A DNA stretch of 64,000 bases from assembly GCF_032452875.1 (NCBI RefSeq), contig NC_083897.1:5190854-5254853 (forward strand), read 5' to 3'. The stretch comes from Bos javanicus. Lineage: Eukaryota > Chordata > Mammalia > Artiodactyla > Bovidae. The notes under the pieces are model-generated. The model had not been told where the DNA came from. It did not search any database and saw nothing but the letters and a program-made list of their open reading frames with translations. A program made the position numbers and the translations under genes. Position 1 is the stretch's first letter; every line of letters begins with the position of its first letter. Of this stretch, positions 45,401 through 57,199 are shown one piece after another.

Positions 45401-46735
45401 GTTCTGACATGTCTGGAGGTCTTCTAGGCTCGTGTCCTTTATGTAATTGTGCAGGAAAGTATTTATGAAGGCATCCTGGGCCATGTGAACTGTGAGAAAT
45501 TTCCCACCTGGGAATTTCCACCTGGTAATGGCTCATGTGAATAGAGACAGGGTCATAAAAATGTTGTATATCTCAGATGTTAACAGTACTAAAAACCTCC
45601 GAAGAAGAGAAAGAGAATTTGGACAATTTACCTTAGTTAAAAATAGTTGAAAGAGAGTAGACAAATTGAAATGAATGCAGTCAGAACTGAATGTTGAGAA
45701 GTGTTGGAGAAGTTAGGAGCTAGAAGGTGTATAATGAACCCAGACAATTTCACTTGAAGCTTTGAAGACTGAATAAAAAAAGAGAGGTTTCTTTAAAGGA
45801 TCAGGTCATCTCCTAAGTGCTAAGCATGACAGACTTTAAAAGGGCCATCTTCCTAGGATGTTTCAGAGGCAACAGTCCCAGACTTTTTATTGATCTCAAG
45901 ATCCACTTAGTCCAGACCCCAAGTGTAATTTTGAAAGTTATACAGAAATTAACTGCTTTTACAGTCATTCTGTAAAAAAAGTTTTGTAGCACTAAAAATA
46001 TTTTTTGAAAAAGACATAGCCAATTACATCTGGATGTTACATTTAGGAAAAATACTAATAAGTTTCATAATTGTAAAGGGGATTTTTTCCCTTTCATTCA
46101 GTTCAGTTCCAACCGAAGTTCAGTGTGTGTATTTTTCCTGTCTCACCTCGTGAATGGAGCATGGTGTTGCTGTAAATCATTGGTTTAAATTTGGAAGGCA
46201 ATGTCAGTAATCTCTAATCCAAAATTCTCATTATAAAGACAGCAAAAAAGAGGCAGAATCCCCATCTGAGTTCTGAGTTGGTTTATCATTTGCTGCCCTA
46301 AATGATGTTGAAACAGTTACTTATCATTTCTAGGCCTCAGTTTTATCATCTGTATAGGTGGCATTCAATGAAAATATGAGTGAGGTAGATGGAAGAAGAT
46401 GGAATTATATTTAGGATACTGAACTTTTGTTGAAAATGTGTTTTTAGTTTGATTTTGCCTTCTAAGTATGTAGTTTTTTTTATGTCGTAAAATCTATTAA
46501 TATTTTCTTTTTTATTGGTTTCAACATCATAAATTTGTACATCTTTTCTCATCCAGAAATGAATTTTATACTTTCTTCTTTTTGGAGATCTTCTGAATGT
46601 TTACATTTAACTCCTTAATTTGGAATCAATAATGATTCACAGTGTTAAGATTAAAATCTCAGTTGATTTTTAAACAGCTCACCTATAATACCATATGTTA
46701 TGCATGAATTCCCCTCTGTAAGGATGTGTGTGCTT
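45401..46735. other. Unique non-coding sequence upstream of CT47-like gene
   Basis: No SINE or LINE recognised; low CpG. No gene seen. Confidence 0.4.
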
Positions 46736-46925
46736 CTGGGGTTGTGCTAGTGGTAAAGAACCTGCCTGCCAATGCAGGAGATGTAAGAGACCCGGATTTG
46801 ATCCCTTGGTTGGGAAGATTCCCTGGAGGAGGGCATGGCAATCCCTTCCAGTATTCTTGCCTGGAGAATTCTAAGGACAGAGGAACCTAGGGTCGAACAC
46901 AACTGAAGCAACTTAGCATGCACAC
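46736..46925 (+). mobile_element. Bov-tA SINE, internally deleted
   Basis: TGCTAGTGGTAAAGAACCTGCC to AACTTAGCATGCACACACA. The Bov-A segment lacks the GGCTACAGTCCATGGGGT portion. Confidence 0.82.
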
Positions 46926-46929
46926 ACAT

Positions 46930-47370
46930 AAGGATGTGTGGCCAAGTCCCCTGTAGCATTTTCTATAAAGACAGAAGAGATGCAGGAGAAACACACATTC
47001 TCTTAGCCTTTCAGGTCTGGAAAGGCCTTTAGATATGGAATCTAAGACCGTTCTTTTTTAAAGTAATTGACCTACAATTAAAATAAATTTTAAGAAAAAA
47101 TCTACAAACAAAAACAAGAAAAAATACAATTTTTAAAATTAAAAAAAATATATGGGGCAACTAAGGTTTAGAGCTGCTAACTGGCATCCCCAAAGTCATG
47201 CCAGTTAGTACAATAGCCAGGACTAGGACCAATCTCCTGATCTTTAATCTGGAATTGAAACATACTTAACACATCAGCTTTGGCCATCTTCGTTCCTATT
47301 GGACCTGTCATAGAACAGTGTCATAGAACATCAACCTCAGACATGGTCTCTCTGAGACCATATTGAAAGG
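46930..47370. other. Unique non-coding sequence
   Basis: No recognised feature beyond A-rich runs near 47090-47150. Confidence 0.4.
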
Positions 47371-47372
47371 AG

Positions 47373-48055
47373 ACAGTTCAGTTCAGTCCCTCAGTCGTGT
47401 CCGACTCTTTGTGACCCCATGAATCACAGCACACCAGGCCTCCCTGTCCATCACCAACTCCCGGAGTTCACTCAGACTCACGTCCACCGAGTCAGTGATG
47501 TCATCCAGCCATCTCATCCTCTGTCTTCCCCTTCTTTCCTGCCCCAATCCCTCCCAGCATCAGAGTCTTTTCCAATGAGTCAACACTTCGCATGAGGTGG
47601 CCAAAGTACTGGAGTTTCAACTTTAGCATCATTCCTTCGAAAGTAATCCCAGGGCTGATCTCCTCCAGAATGGACTGGTGGGATCTCCTTGCAGTCCAAG
47701 GGACTCTCATGAGTCTTCTCCAACACCACAGTTCAAAAGCATCAATTCTTCAGCGCTCAGCCTTCTTCACAGTCCAACTCTTACATCCATACATGACCAC
47801 TGGAAAAAACCATAGCCTTGACTAGATGGACCTTTGTTGGCAAAGTCATGTCCTGCTTTTGAATATGGTATCTAGGTTGGACAAAACTTTCCTTCCAAGG
47901 AGTAAGCGTCTTTTAATTTCATGACTGCAGTCACCATGTGCAGTGATTTTGGAGCCCCCAAAAATAAAGTCTGACACTGTTTGCACTATTTCCCCATCTA
48001 TTTCCCATGAAGTGATGGGACCGGATGCCATGATCTTCATTTTCTGAATGTAAAG
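47373..48055 (-). mobile_element. BovB 3' fragment
   Basis: Antisense copy from CAGTTCAGTTCAGTCCCTCAG to CTTCATTTTCTGAATG. Contains a 69-codon C-terminal-domain frame (47501-47710) only. Confidence 0.88.
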
Positions 48056-48662
48056 AAGGTCATACATGACTAAACATCCCCCTCTCTTGGCTAAAATGAA
48101 TGTCTACAACTTCTTTACCAATTACATCTTTATTCTGGGTCTAATCTCCTCTCCTTACAGGTAAGATTTACTCAAATACCAGTCAGAGAATTGCCTCAGA
48201 ATTGCTACCTAAAGACATCTAATCTAGAGCAAACCTGTGTTTCCTTGAAGGAAAAACTTCCCCAAATAACTCATCCAAACCCCAGCCTCTGTAACAGGTT
48301 CTTTCTGATACTTGGGAAGACATCACATGGTTCCTCCATGATGTGTGTTCTCCCTTACTGCAATGAATAGTAAACTGAACTCCCTCAACTATAGGCATGT
48401 TTTTGTGATCTTTGGCTGGAGGACACTGATGGTGTAAAACAGTTCCATCTTTACACTGTAATACATGAACTCAAACAAGTGAGTCAAAAGGCATTGAAAG
48501 TTTTTTCTCAGAAAAGGCTTCTCAGAGGAGGGAGGTTTTGGACCCAAAAGATGGGCAACAGGCGTGAACTAAGGACAATGAAGACAGGATGTTGCCTCTG
48601 TGTGGCCCTTGTTAAAGCGGGCTTGTAAACCCTAGTGGGTCCCTAGCTGTAAAAAAGCCTGC
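48056..48662. other. Unique non-coding sequence
   Basis: No recognised feature. Confidence 0.4.
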
Positions 48663-48884
48663 GGCCTTCCCTGGTGGCTCAGACGGTAAAGTGTCTGTCT
48701 GCAGTGCGGGAGACCCGGATTCGATCCCTGTGTTGGGAAGATACCCTGGAGAAGGGAATGGCAACCCACTCCACTACTCTTGCCTAGAAAATCCCATGGA
48801 CAGAGGAGCCTAGTAGGCTACAGCCCATGGGGTTGCAGAGAGTCGGACATGACTTCACTTTCACTTTCATTTTCACTTTAGGAA
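48663..48884 (+). mobile_element. Bov-tA SINE
   Basis: GGCCTTCCCTGGTGGCTCAG to (CACTTT)n tail. Confidence 0.9.
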
Positions 48885-48889
48885 TAGGA

Positions 48890-49358
48890 AGGTCTGTCTA
48901 ATCAAAGCTATCATTTTTCCAGTAGTCATGTATAGATGTGAGAGTTGGACCATAAGGAAACTGAGCACCAAAGAATTGATGATTTTGAACCTTGGGATTG
49001 GAGAAGACTCCTGAGAGTCCCTTGGACTGCGAGGAGATCAAACCAGTCAATCCTAAAGGAAATCAGTCCTGAATATTCATTGGAAGGACTGATGTTGAAG
49101 CTGAAACTCCAATATTTTGGCCACTTGATGTCAAGAACTGACTAATTTGAAAAGACTGGGGAAGATGCTGGGAAAGATTGAAGGCATGAGGATACGGGGA
49201 CGACAGAGGATGAGATGGTTGGATGGCATCACCGACTCAATAGACATTGGTTTGAGTAAACTCCAGGAATTGGTGATGGACAGGGAAGCCTGGTGTGCTG
49301 CAGTCCATGGGATGGCAAAAAGTTGGACGTAAGTGAATGACTGAACTGAACTGAGGGG
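48890..49358 (+). mobile_element. BovB 3' fragment, sense
   Basis: TCTAATCAAAGCTATCATTT to GACTGAACTGAACTGAG. Short frames of 66 and 61 codons carry the C-terminal domain (MRWLDGITDS). Confidence 0.88.
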
Positions 49359-49557
49359 TAGGAAAAGGAGGCAGATGTTGTTTCTGGGCAGAGGGCAGAC
49401 CTGGGTGATGTGATGGAGGTCCTGGGGTGAGGAAGGTGCTTAATTAGGGCACTCCCATTTCCTATCCCATGCTGTGACAGGACTGCCTCCATTCTTCTTT
49501 AGCAGAGAAGCACATAGTCCCAGGTAGACGGGGCTTTTTTCCCCCTATAAGAAGTTG

Positions 49558-49715
49558 CAAACCCATTGACTGTAGCCCACCAGGCTCCTCTGTCTATAGG
49601 ATTTTCAAGGCAAGACTACTGGAGCGGGTTACACTTCCTTTCTGCAGGGGATATTCCCGACCCAGGGATCGATTCTGGGTCTCCTAATTTTTACCATCTG
49701 AGCCACCAGGGAAGT
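49558..49715 (-). mobile_element. Bov-tA SINE, partial
   Basis: AACCCATTGACTGTAGCCCAC to GAGCCACCAGGGAAG. Confidence 0.82.
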
Positions 49716-50837
49716 TGCCCCACCCATGAAACCAGAGTATTAATGCTTTCTTTGTTTCCTCCTATCTCTGTACATTCATTTTCAGAACTTTTAACAAGAC
49801 CATCACTATTCACTTTAGAGGAGATAGCATGTTACCAAACTAAGCAAACAAAACAAGAGAAATCATACAAGTGTCTTTCCAGGTCAGGAACAACTAGTCT
49901 GTCCACTTGAAGCTATAGGACAAACACTCCAGCCCCTAGTCATTTAAGCATTCACTGAGCACATGTAAGCACCTACTATATACCTGGAATTATGTTCGGA
50001 CTTGGGGACTCAGGTATCTAAGACCCATGGCTTGTTCTGGTTTACGATCTACAGGGTTAGACAGACACTTGGGCAATGACGACTCACTCTGTCCAGTGCT
50101 GTAATAAGGATGAGCACAAGTGTTAAGGAAGCATGGGAGAGTGGATGATTAGCTATGGCCAGTAGATGAAGGGGGTGGGCTGGTGCCTGGGACAGTGCAG
50201 AAGAGGGGCCATTTCAGGGGGTCCTGAAGCTAGGAGTTCAAGTGGCAGTAAAAAGGCAGGGGCAAGGAGGTTCCTGTAGGTAAAGGAAGCAGCATGAAGA
50301 GTGGCAGAGATGTGTTGGTGTGTACCTAGCCGGGGAGCAAAATGGCAGGAGTGTAGAGCAGAGTGGCCGATGGGCCTTTAAAGTAGATAGGGCTGTGAAA
50401 GCTCCAGTAGAGAGTTTGCCCTTTGCCCTGAAAAGGAGGTTGGCCTCCAAAGCAAAAAACCATTGAGATGATGGTAGAGCTAGCAGAAGAGTTTTGGTGC
50501 ATTTAGGAATGAGTTGAGTCAAGAAAAGTTCTGCTAAGGCCCTCTAAGGTCTTTCTGGCAAGTTTTAGGATCCCATGCTTTTCTTCTTTATAAAAGTAAT
50601 ACATATTCTTTGTACAACAGATTAATAAACCATATAAGACTAAAGAGGGAAACAAAAATTCACACATATCTTGCCCATACAAATGGAAAAGATAATAATA
50701 GATATATAAGCAAAAGACATGGGTAGATAAATCATAAATAAATATGAATGATTTTTAAACATATGGACAAATGGCTTTTGAACATATGGACTTACGCTCA
50801 AACAATTCAAATTAAAATTACATTGAGGTAATGATAA
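49716..50837. other. Unique non-coding sequence
   Basis: No lineage-specific repeats; a 94-codon minus-strand frame at 50238-50522 is unassigned. Confidence 0.4.
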
Positions 50838-51040
50838 TGATTAGCATTTATTGAGTACTTATAGGTTGGGCAGTATTTTAAACATGTACATTATGTTATT
50901 TACTCCTTGGAACAGCCTTATGATGTGAGTACTGTTATTATCCATCTTTTGCAAATGAGGAAACCAAAACACAGAGATGTTTAGCAACATTCTCAAGGAT
51001 ACACAGCCAGTAAAGAATAGAGCCTGAATTGATAAGATAA
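50838..51040 (+). mobile_element. MIR SINE (ancient)
   Basis: TTAGCATTTATTGAGTACTT, GTTATTATCCATCTTTTGCAA and GAGGAAACCAAAACACAGAG are MIR text nearly end to end. Confidence 0.85.
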
Positions 51041-51366
51041 AAATCACCCTTAATCTCACCATCTAGAAATGATCATTCTGCTATGTAGCAAATAGTTCAG
51101 TTTCATTTTTCTGAGTTGGCAAGGAACTCTGATAGTTAATTCTTCTCTTTGATTAGAGAATCCCAGTCTCCAACCCTTAAATAATAGGAAGTTGGCTGTT
51201 GATTGCAAACAGATATTCTTGATCATGTTACGTTTTCTGTCCCTTGTTGTTAAAAGCTGTGTGGCTTAGGGTAAACTTTCCCATGGTCCTTAGTTTCATC
51301 TTAACAAAGAGAATAATTACCACCTCATAGGGTTTTTGTGAATATTTAACATGATAATATACAGTG
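51041..51366. other. Unique non-coding sequence
   Basis: No recognised feature. Confidence 0.4.
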
Positions 51367-51367
51367 A

Positions 51368-51645
51368 GCAGAGAAGGCAATGGCACCCCACTCCAGTACT
51401 CTTGCCTGGAAAATCCCATAGATGGAAGAGCCTGGTAGGCTGCAGTTCATGGGGTTGCTACGAGTCAGACACGACTGAGCAACTTCACTTTCTCTTTTCA
51501 CTTTCATGCATTGGAGAAGGAAATGGCAACCCACTCCAGTGTTCTTGCCTGGAGAATCCCAGGCACGGGGGAGCCTGGTAGGCTGCTGTCTATGGGGTCG
51601 CACGGAGTCAGACATGACTGAAGTGACTTAGCAGCAGCAGCAGCA
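51368..51645 (+). mobile_element. Bov-A2 SINE (first of adjacent pair)
   Basis: Sense dimer GAGAAGGCAATGGCACCCCA to (CAG)n, followed after 13 bases by another Bov-A2. Confidence 0.9.
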
Positions 51646-51658
51646 GTGAGGTTTGTCT

Positions 51659-51938
51659 CAGAGAAGGCAATGGCACCCCACTCCAGTACTCTTGCCTGGA
51701 AAATCCCATGGATGGAGGAGCCTAGTAGGCTCCAGTCCATGGGGTCGTTAAGAGTCAGACATGACTGAGCGACTTCACTTTCACTTTTCACTTTCATGCA
51801 TTGGAGAAGGAAATGGCAACCCGCTCCAGTGTTCTTGCCTGGAGAATCCCAGGGACGGTGGAGCCTGACGAGCTGTCGTCTATGGGGTCGCACAGAGTCG
51901 GACACGACTGAAGCGACTTAGCAGCAGCAGCAGCAGCA
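51659..51938 (+). mobile_element. Bov-A2 SINE (second of adjacent pair)
   Basis: Sense dimer flanked by GTGAGGTTTGTCT at 51646-51658 and 51939-51951, so it inserted separately just beyond the tail of the first copy. Confidence 0.92.
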
Positions 51939-52155
51939 GTGAGGTTTGTCTGGGTTTTTTCAACTTCTAAGCATGCCCTTTTTATTCAGAGGAAGCAGAA
52001 TTTTAATTTGGTCCTCTTGTCCACACTCAATCAGTAAACGCTTGCCTTCTGTACAGAAGAAATGCCCCCTCCCCCACTTTTATGTTCTTAGTAATTTTCA
52101 TGGGAATCTTCCTCCCAAATTGTCCTATAGCGGCGTCCTCTTTGGAATTCAGGTT

Positions 52156-52262
52156 GGTTTGTTTTTTTAATTTTTTAAAATGTATTTATTTTACTTGGAG
52201 GCTAATTGCTTTACAATATTGTATTGGTTTTGCTATACATTGACATGAATCCACCATGGGTG
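52156..52262 (-). mobile_element. Bovid L1 3' end (short)
   Basis: Only about 107 bases: antisense A-tail and GGAGGCTAATTGCTTTACAA, flanked by the 13-bp TGGAATTCAGGTT at 52143-52155 and 52263-52275. Confidence 0.9.
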
Positions 52263-52275
52263 TGGAATTCAGGTT

Positions 52276-52569
52276 TTAGTCAAAGAACACTTACAGGGGA
52301 TCATTGCTGACTACAACTTGTCACCCAGTGCCACCCTCAAACAGTCTTATATTACCACCATTTCTGTTTCCTTCATAGCTTTGAACTTTTCCCATTTAAT
52401 ACATTTTATCTTTGTTTTTATTACTCCTGTCCTAACTCCCCAGCCTCCCCGAGCACCACCAAGAGTTAAGTGCCGCAAAAGCAGAGCTTATTGTCTGTTT
52501 TCTTCACTATGTCCCCCAAACACCTAGAATGATATCTGGAACAGAGTAAATACTCAGACATTTGTTTAT
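52276..52569. other. Unique non-coding sequence
   Basis: No recognised feature. Confidence 0.4.
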
Positions 52570-52848
52570 TTACTTTAAAGATTTATTTATGAATGCCTGC
52601 ACTGCGTCTTCATTGCTGCAGTGGTTTTTCTATAGTTGCAGCAAGCAGGGTCTAGTCTCTAGTTGCAGGGTGCAGGCTTCTCACTGTGGAGGCTTCTCTT
52701 GTTGTGGAGCATGGCTCTAGGCATGTGGGCTCAGTAGTGACTCAGTAGACGGACTCTAGAACACAGGTTTCCTGGACCAGTAATTGAACCCACATCCCCT
52801 GCATTGGCAAGCGGATTCTTTACCCCTGAGCCACCAAGGAGGCCCCTT
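52570..52848 (-). mobile_element. CHR-type SINE
   Basis: Antisense, longer CHR form from TTTAAAGATTTATTTATGAA to GAGCCACCAAGGAGGCCCC. Confidence 0.78.
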
Positions 52849-53038
52849 AAACATTTGTTAAATGACTATAAACAACTTGCTTCCTCTATATTGGTTAATT
52901 GTACAAGTTACCAAGTCAAATGCTACTCTGTGTAGGATCCCATTTATGAATTTGGAGAGCCCCCAGTGGGTGAGATTAAACTTGAGCCTTGAATGTCAGT
53001 AAAGTTTGGGTAATTTCTCTATATACCGGTACATCTCA

Positions 53039-53246
53039 TATTGCTGGAGGAATGGTAAAAAATATGCCTGCAACGCCGGAGACCCAAGTTCAATCACTGG
53101 CTTGGGAAGATCCCCTGGAGGAGGAAATGGCAACCCACTCCAGTGTTCTTGCTGGGAGAATGCCATGGACCGAGGAGCCTGGCGGGCTGCAGTCCACGAG
53201 GTTGCAAAGAGTCAGACATGACAGAGTGACTAACACACACACATAA
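53039..53246 (+). mobile_element. Bov-tA SINE
   Basis: From ATTGCTGGAGGAATGGTAAA (degenerate head) to GAGTGACTAACACACACACA. Confidence 0.85.
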
Positions 53247-53784
53247 GTATCTTTAGATTGAGGGGGACAAGTTCACAGGAAAAAAAAAAGTCATTCAATT
53301 TGGTCATTAAAAGTATATATAAGATGGCATATAATTGCATCAGTGTTAATAGTTGTTTGCTTTGTGGTTAGCTCATTCTAAATTTCAACGTTTGGAGATC
53401 AGAGAGGTTACACACTAAATTGCTGTGTCTTTACATAGTGTAAGTTAAAAATCCTCTAAAATTTTCTTCCCCTACTTTGCCACAGGGTCTGAAATTGCCT
53501 ATCTTAGCATCATTTCATAGGACCTTTCAGAGAGAAGTACATTATATATTAACATGGAATCAGATCCTACCTGAAAATACTATTACTTTTATATCATTAG
53601 CCAGGTATTACATTAGGCAGGGTCTTGAGGAATTGGGACAGGAACCTTGAGAGCAGATGAGTAGAGGAATGAAGAAAAGATCTGGGGGCATGGGGTGTTC
53701 CCAGGGAAAGGAGGCCTATATGGGGAGTGACAGTGACCCTGATTCTAGGTGCTTGGGGCTGATGGTGGAACTGAGGAGGACAGC
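53247..53784. other. Unique non-coding sequence
   Basis: No recognised feature. Confidence 0.4.
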
Positions 53785-53794
53785 AGGGGCCACT

Positions 53795-54079
53795 CGGACA
53801 AGGCAATGGTACCCCAATCCAGAACTCTTTCCTGGAAAGTCCCATGGATGGAGGAGCCTGGAAGGCTGCAGTCCGTGGGGTCACTGAGGGTCAGACACGA
53901 CTGAGTGACTTCACTTTCACTTTTTACTTTCATGCATTGGAGAAGGAAATGGCAACCCACTCCAGTGTTCTTGCCTAGAGAATACCAGGGGTGGTGGAGC
54001 CTGGTGGGCTGCCGTCTGTGGGGTTGCACAGGGTCGGACACGACTGAGGCGACTTAGCAGCAGCAGAGGCAGTGACACG
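53795..54079 (+). mobile_element. Bov-A2 SINE
   Basis: Sense dimer flanked by AGGGGCCACT at 53785-53794 and 54080-54089. Confidence 0.92.
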
Positions 54080-54089
54080 AGGGGCCACT

Positions 54090-55046
54090 GCTTGAGAGTT
54101 AACAGGATGTTGCTAATAAAAGAGGTAAAGGATCTAGGGATGCAAGTCTTGTTCCACTTTGATAGCTTTTCCTCAGGTCAACTTGACTCTGGAGGTATTT
54201 GGTACTTTAAGACAGAAAGGTGAAGAAGATTCTTTGAGGTTCCATACAGTGAGGGTCTTGAGATGGGATGTAGGGAGGCTGCTTGTGAAGTATGCTATTG
54301 TAGCATACTGGAGAAGCAGTCTGGTAATCCCATCCTGAATGGGTGTCTATGTGACGTTAACTAATTGTAGAACAAAGCCTTCCCCCCAAACTCCCTTTCT
54401 CTGATGAACTGCCTTTCACCACTTTCTTACCCCAATTCTAGAGATGAGGCCCGTCTACTACTTAAAGTCACCCATAAGACTATAGCAATATTAGTATGAG
54501 CACTAATAGAAACTTCCTTGGGGCCCAGGTAATCTCTGCTGAGTTTAAGAAACAAAACAATAGAAACGGAGTTGGAGGTCTGCACATCCTTTCCTCAAAT
54601 GGTAACTGGTGTCATGAGTTTGGTGTTTCATTCCCATGTACTTTGCCTACATTGTTGGGAAATGAAAGAGGTTGTTAAATATACACTTATATCCCAAAGT
54701 ACATAGCATTTTTGGCATGTTTTAAAACTTTATATAAATGGCATCACCAGATCTATGTTCTTCTGTCATTAGTTTTGCCTTACACTTTTCTCTACTACCT
54801 CCAGGAAATCATTATCCTCAGAGGGGTGTGTGGCTCAAGCTCCAAGGAGTTCTAGTCTCCTCTCCAGAGGAGCCCTTGGGTCCTAGTCACTTTACCTGCA
54901 ACACTTGGAGCCAGTGAATTAAGGTCGGTCTTAGATGGAGGTGAGCCTCTTCTTCTGTTGTCTTAGCCAAAGTGGAGGGCTGGGCTCACTTGCACCATGT
55001 GACCTCCTCGACCATTACCCTGGGAGCCGCACTTTGAAAACCACTA
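54090..55046. other. Unique sequence
   Basis: Mostly unassigned; 55025-55046 (CCGCACTTTGAAAACCACTA) looks like the end of a MER5-type element. Confidence 0.4.
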
Positions 55047-55056
55047 CTCTAGAGCA

Positions 55057-55215
55057 AGAGACAGAGAATGAGATGGTTGGGTGGCATCACTGACTCGATG
55101 GACATAAGTTTGAGCAAGCTCTGGGAGTTGGTGATGGACAAGGAGGCCTGGCGTGGTGCAGTTCACGGGGTTGCAAAGAGTCAGACCCGACTGAGCGACT
55201 GAACTGACTGACTGG
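55057..55215 (+). mobile_element. BovB 3' fragment in hAT target duplication
   Basis: Sense BovB 3' end (GAATGAGATGGTTGGGTGGC to GAGCGACTGAACTGACTG), flanked by CTCTAGAGCA at 55047-55056 and 55216-55225. Confidence 0.9.
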
Positions 55216-55223
55216 CTCTAGAG

Positions 55224-55418
55224 CAGGCATCCCCAACCTCCGGGATCTAGTGCCTCATGATCTGAGGTGGAGCTGATGTAATAACAATAGAAATAAAGTG
55301 CACAATGAATGTAATGCACCTGAATCATCCCCAAGCCATCCGCCTCCTCCCTGGTCCGTGGAAAAATTGTCTTCCTTGAAACTTATCTCTGGTGCCAAAA
55401 ACATGGGGGACCACAGCT
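55224..55418. mobile_element. Non-autonomous hAT-type DNA transposon
   Basis: Element with imperfect inverted ends (CAGGCATCCCCAACC and GGGGGACCACAG), internal TGATCTGAGGTGGAGCTGAT and AAATAAAGTGCACAATGAAT, bounded by the 8-bp duplication CTCTAGAG. Exact family name not assigned. Confidence 0.7.
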
Positions 55419-55426
55419 CTAGAGCA

Positions 55427-56069
55427 TCTTTTGCCCCTTGATATTTTAGCCTTCTTTCAACAAAATAATCTGATGCAAGTTTACCAAAAGGTGAACAGGT
55501 AGCATTCCTAGAAGGTAGAGTGCTACAAAAACTGCTCTGCTAAGCATAAAATGAAGACAAGACTTTATTAACACCCCAGTGATGAATCACTTGTCTCCAA
55601 ATTTCTTTTGATTTAAACATCAGTGCAAAGATCCTTAAAGAAGCTGACAGTTACTGAAGGTGGCTTACTGGAACCCTTAACCATGCACATGGTTCGGTTA
55701 AAAGTGCATTGTGTACTAGTGAGTACAAGAGACTACATTTCTACAGCACAATGATGAAGGCACAAGTCAAGTAAGCTAATTTGAAAACTGCTTCAATTGG
55801 TTTCTCAGGAAGGCTTTTAAACCACTCTTAGTTTGCAGTAAGGATTCTGATATTTTACAGCTGTCGGTGTATACCTATGACAAAAGTACTTCACGAGAAC
55901 CAAACTATGGATGTTCAAGGATGCAGTAAATTATGTATCTGGCAGAAAAGTGGAGACCATTAAAATTCTAAGAAGAAAGCACTGGTTTTAAAACCTTTTA
56001 AAAGCTGCTTATTAGGTACCTAGAAACTTTTTTTAAAAGAAGGTATAAGCAGTGCAGCGTATGTTTAAG
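55427..56069. other. Unique sequence, possible 3' UTR of NAP1L-like copy
   Basis: No repeats recognised; contains the minus-strand AATAAA at 55564-55569. Confidence 0.35.
55564..55569 (-). terminator. Possible relict poly(A) signal of the NAP1L-like copy
   Basis: AATAAA on the minus strand about 500 bases beyond the last stop codon of the NAP1L-like copy, with no recognised repeat between. It would fit a 3' UTR end. The link to the pseudogene is inferred from position only. Confidence 0.3.
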
Positions 56070-57199
56070 CTATTCTCTAATGATCTTTAACGCCCTTGGC
56101 TCACTGCAGCTTGCATTCAAGAAAGTCATGTTTATTTTAGGGTTCTTCTTCCTCTTCTGATTAATCATTTTCTTCCTCTTGTGTTGCTTCTTCTCTCTTG
56201 ATTCTTCCCCTGTGTCATCGTCATCATTCTGTGTGTCTTGTCTTGTTGAGTAAAATACTGATCTTGTACACTCATGAAAGAAGAACTGCAATTGACCTTC
56301 AGGAATTTTACCTGTATCAACCCCACTTAGTATTCTAAATTTAGGAGTTTCCAGAGTACAAAAGTAGCTGAAGTATGAGTCCTTGAAAGTTGTTTTGTAC
56401 CCTATTCTGGAAGTTCCATTTTCTTTGCTATCCTGTTCCTTAATGCATTCTGAGTGACATTCTTCTTCCAATGTATTCAGCACCCAATGCAGCCTATAAC
56501 TTGTGGTCCGTGAGAACAGAAGGATCAAAATCATCCAGGTATGACTTTATTAGATATGTTTCAGTCAACACCTCATTTGAGAAATAGTCACTGGATTCAG
56601 AGAAGTTCAACTGTGAAATTCGTAGGCTCTCCAGCATCTGAGAACTTGTGGACAAGTATTTCAGGTGCTCTAAAATAGGCTCATGGACTTTCTGAATCAT
56701 ATTTCTGAGCAATTCTGCATTCTTCAAAACTTTCATGCCAAGGTAAAGAATTCTTTCAGGGTGGCTTTTACCGTCAGACTTTTCCTCAAGTTTTCTTTTT
56801 GATTTCCTGAACAACTGCCTCCACAATACCTGGTTTCCATTTATTTTCGTCATCTGTAAGCTCATAAGATGATTTTGTATCTCTTATCATACAGGTTGAT
56901 AGAGGCATACTTTCTCTCAGTATCATGAATTACTTTATGATGTTTAGATTTTGTTTTTGCCTGTTCTAACTGGAAGTTTCTGGAGCATTAAGTTGCTTAA
57001 CGATATTATTCAAGTCCTGAAAACAGCTTACACGTGCTACAAGTGAAGCAGCACATGTTTCTTGGGAAGCCTGAGGAATTTGCCTCCCCTCAACAGTTTT
57101 TTCTTCCTTCCTGTTCTCAACAGCATGGTGCCCCTCAATCGTGGCACACTCCAGTCTCCGTGCCACAGACCCTGTGACAGAAAACAGTCTCCTGCGCAC
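56070..57199 (-). pseudogene. NAP1L-like (nucleosome assembly protein) pseudogene
   Basis: Decayed copy of a NAP1-family histone chaperone gene. Family segments appear in the correct order but in changing frames: HDTERKYASINLYDKRYKI (the dimer-helix and DKR region), then YELTDDENKWKPG, EPILEHLKYL, YFSNEVLTETY, KDSYFSYF, and near the end RSVFYSTRQDTQNDDDD followed by a Lys/Glu-rich tail. Comparable blocks in NAP1L proteins are LYQPLFDKR, EPILKHLKDI, EYFTNEVLTKTY and SVLYFTGE plus an acidic tract. Frames run 1-2-1-0-2, so there are about four frameshifts (near 56968, 56865, 56790 and 56510) plus in-frame stops. No introns are evident, as expected of a retrocopy or of the intronless X-linked NAP1L genes. 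A poly(A) tract was not found. The exact parent gene is not resolved. Confidence 0.72.
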
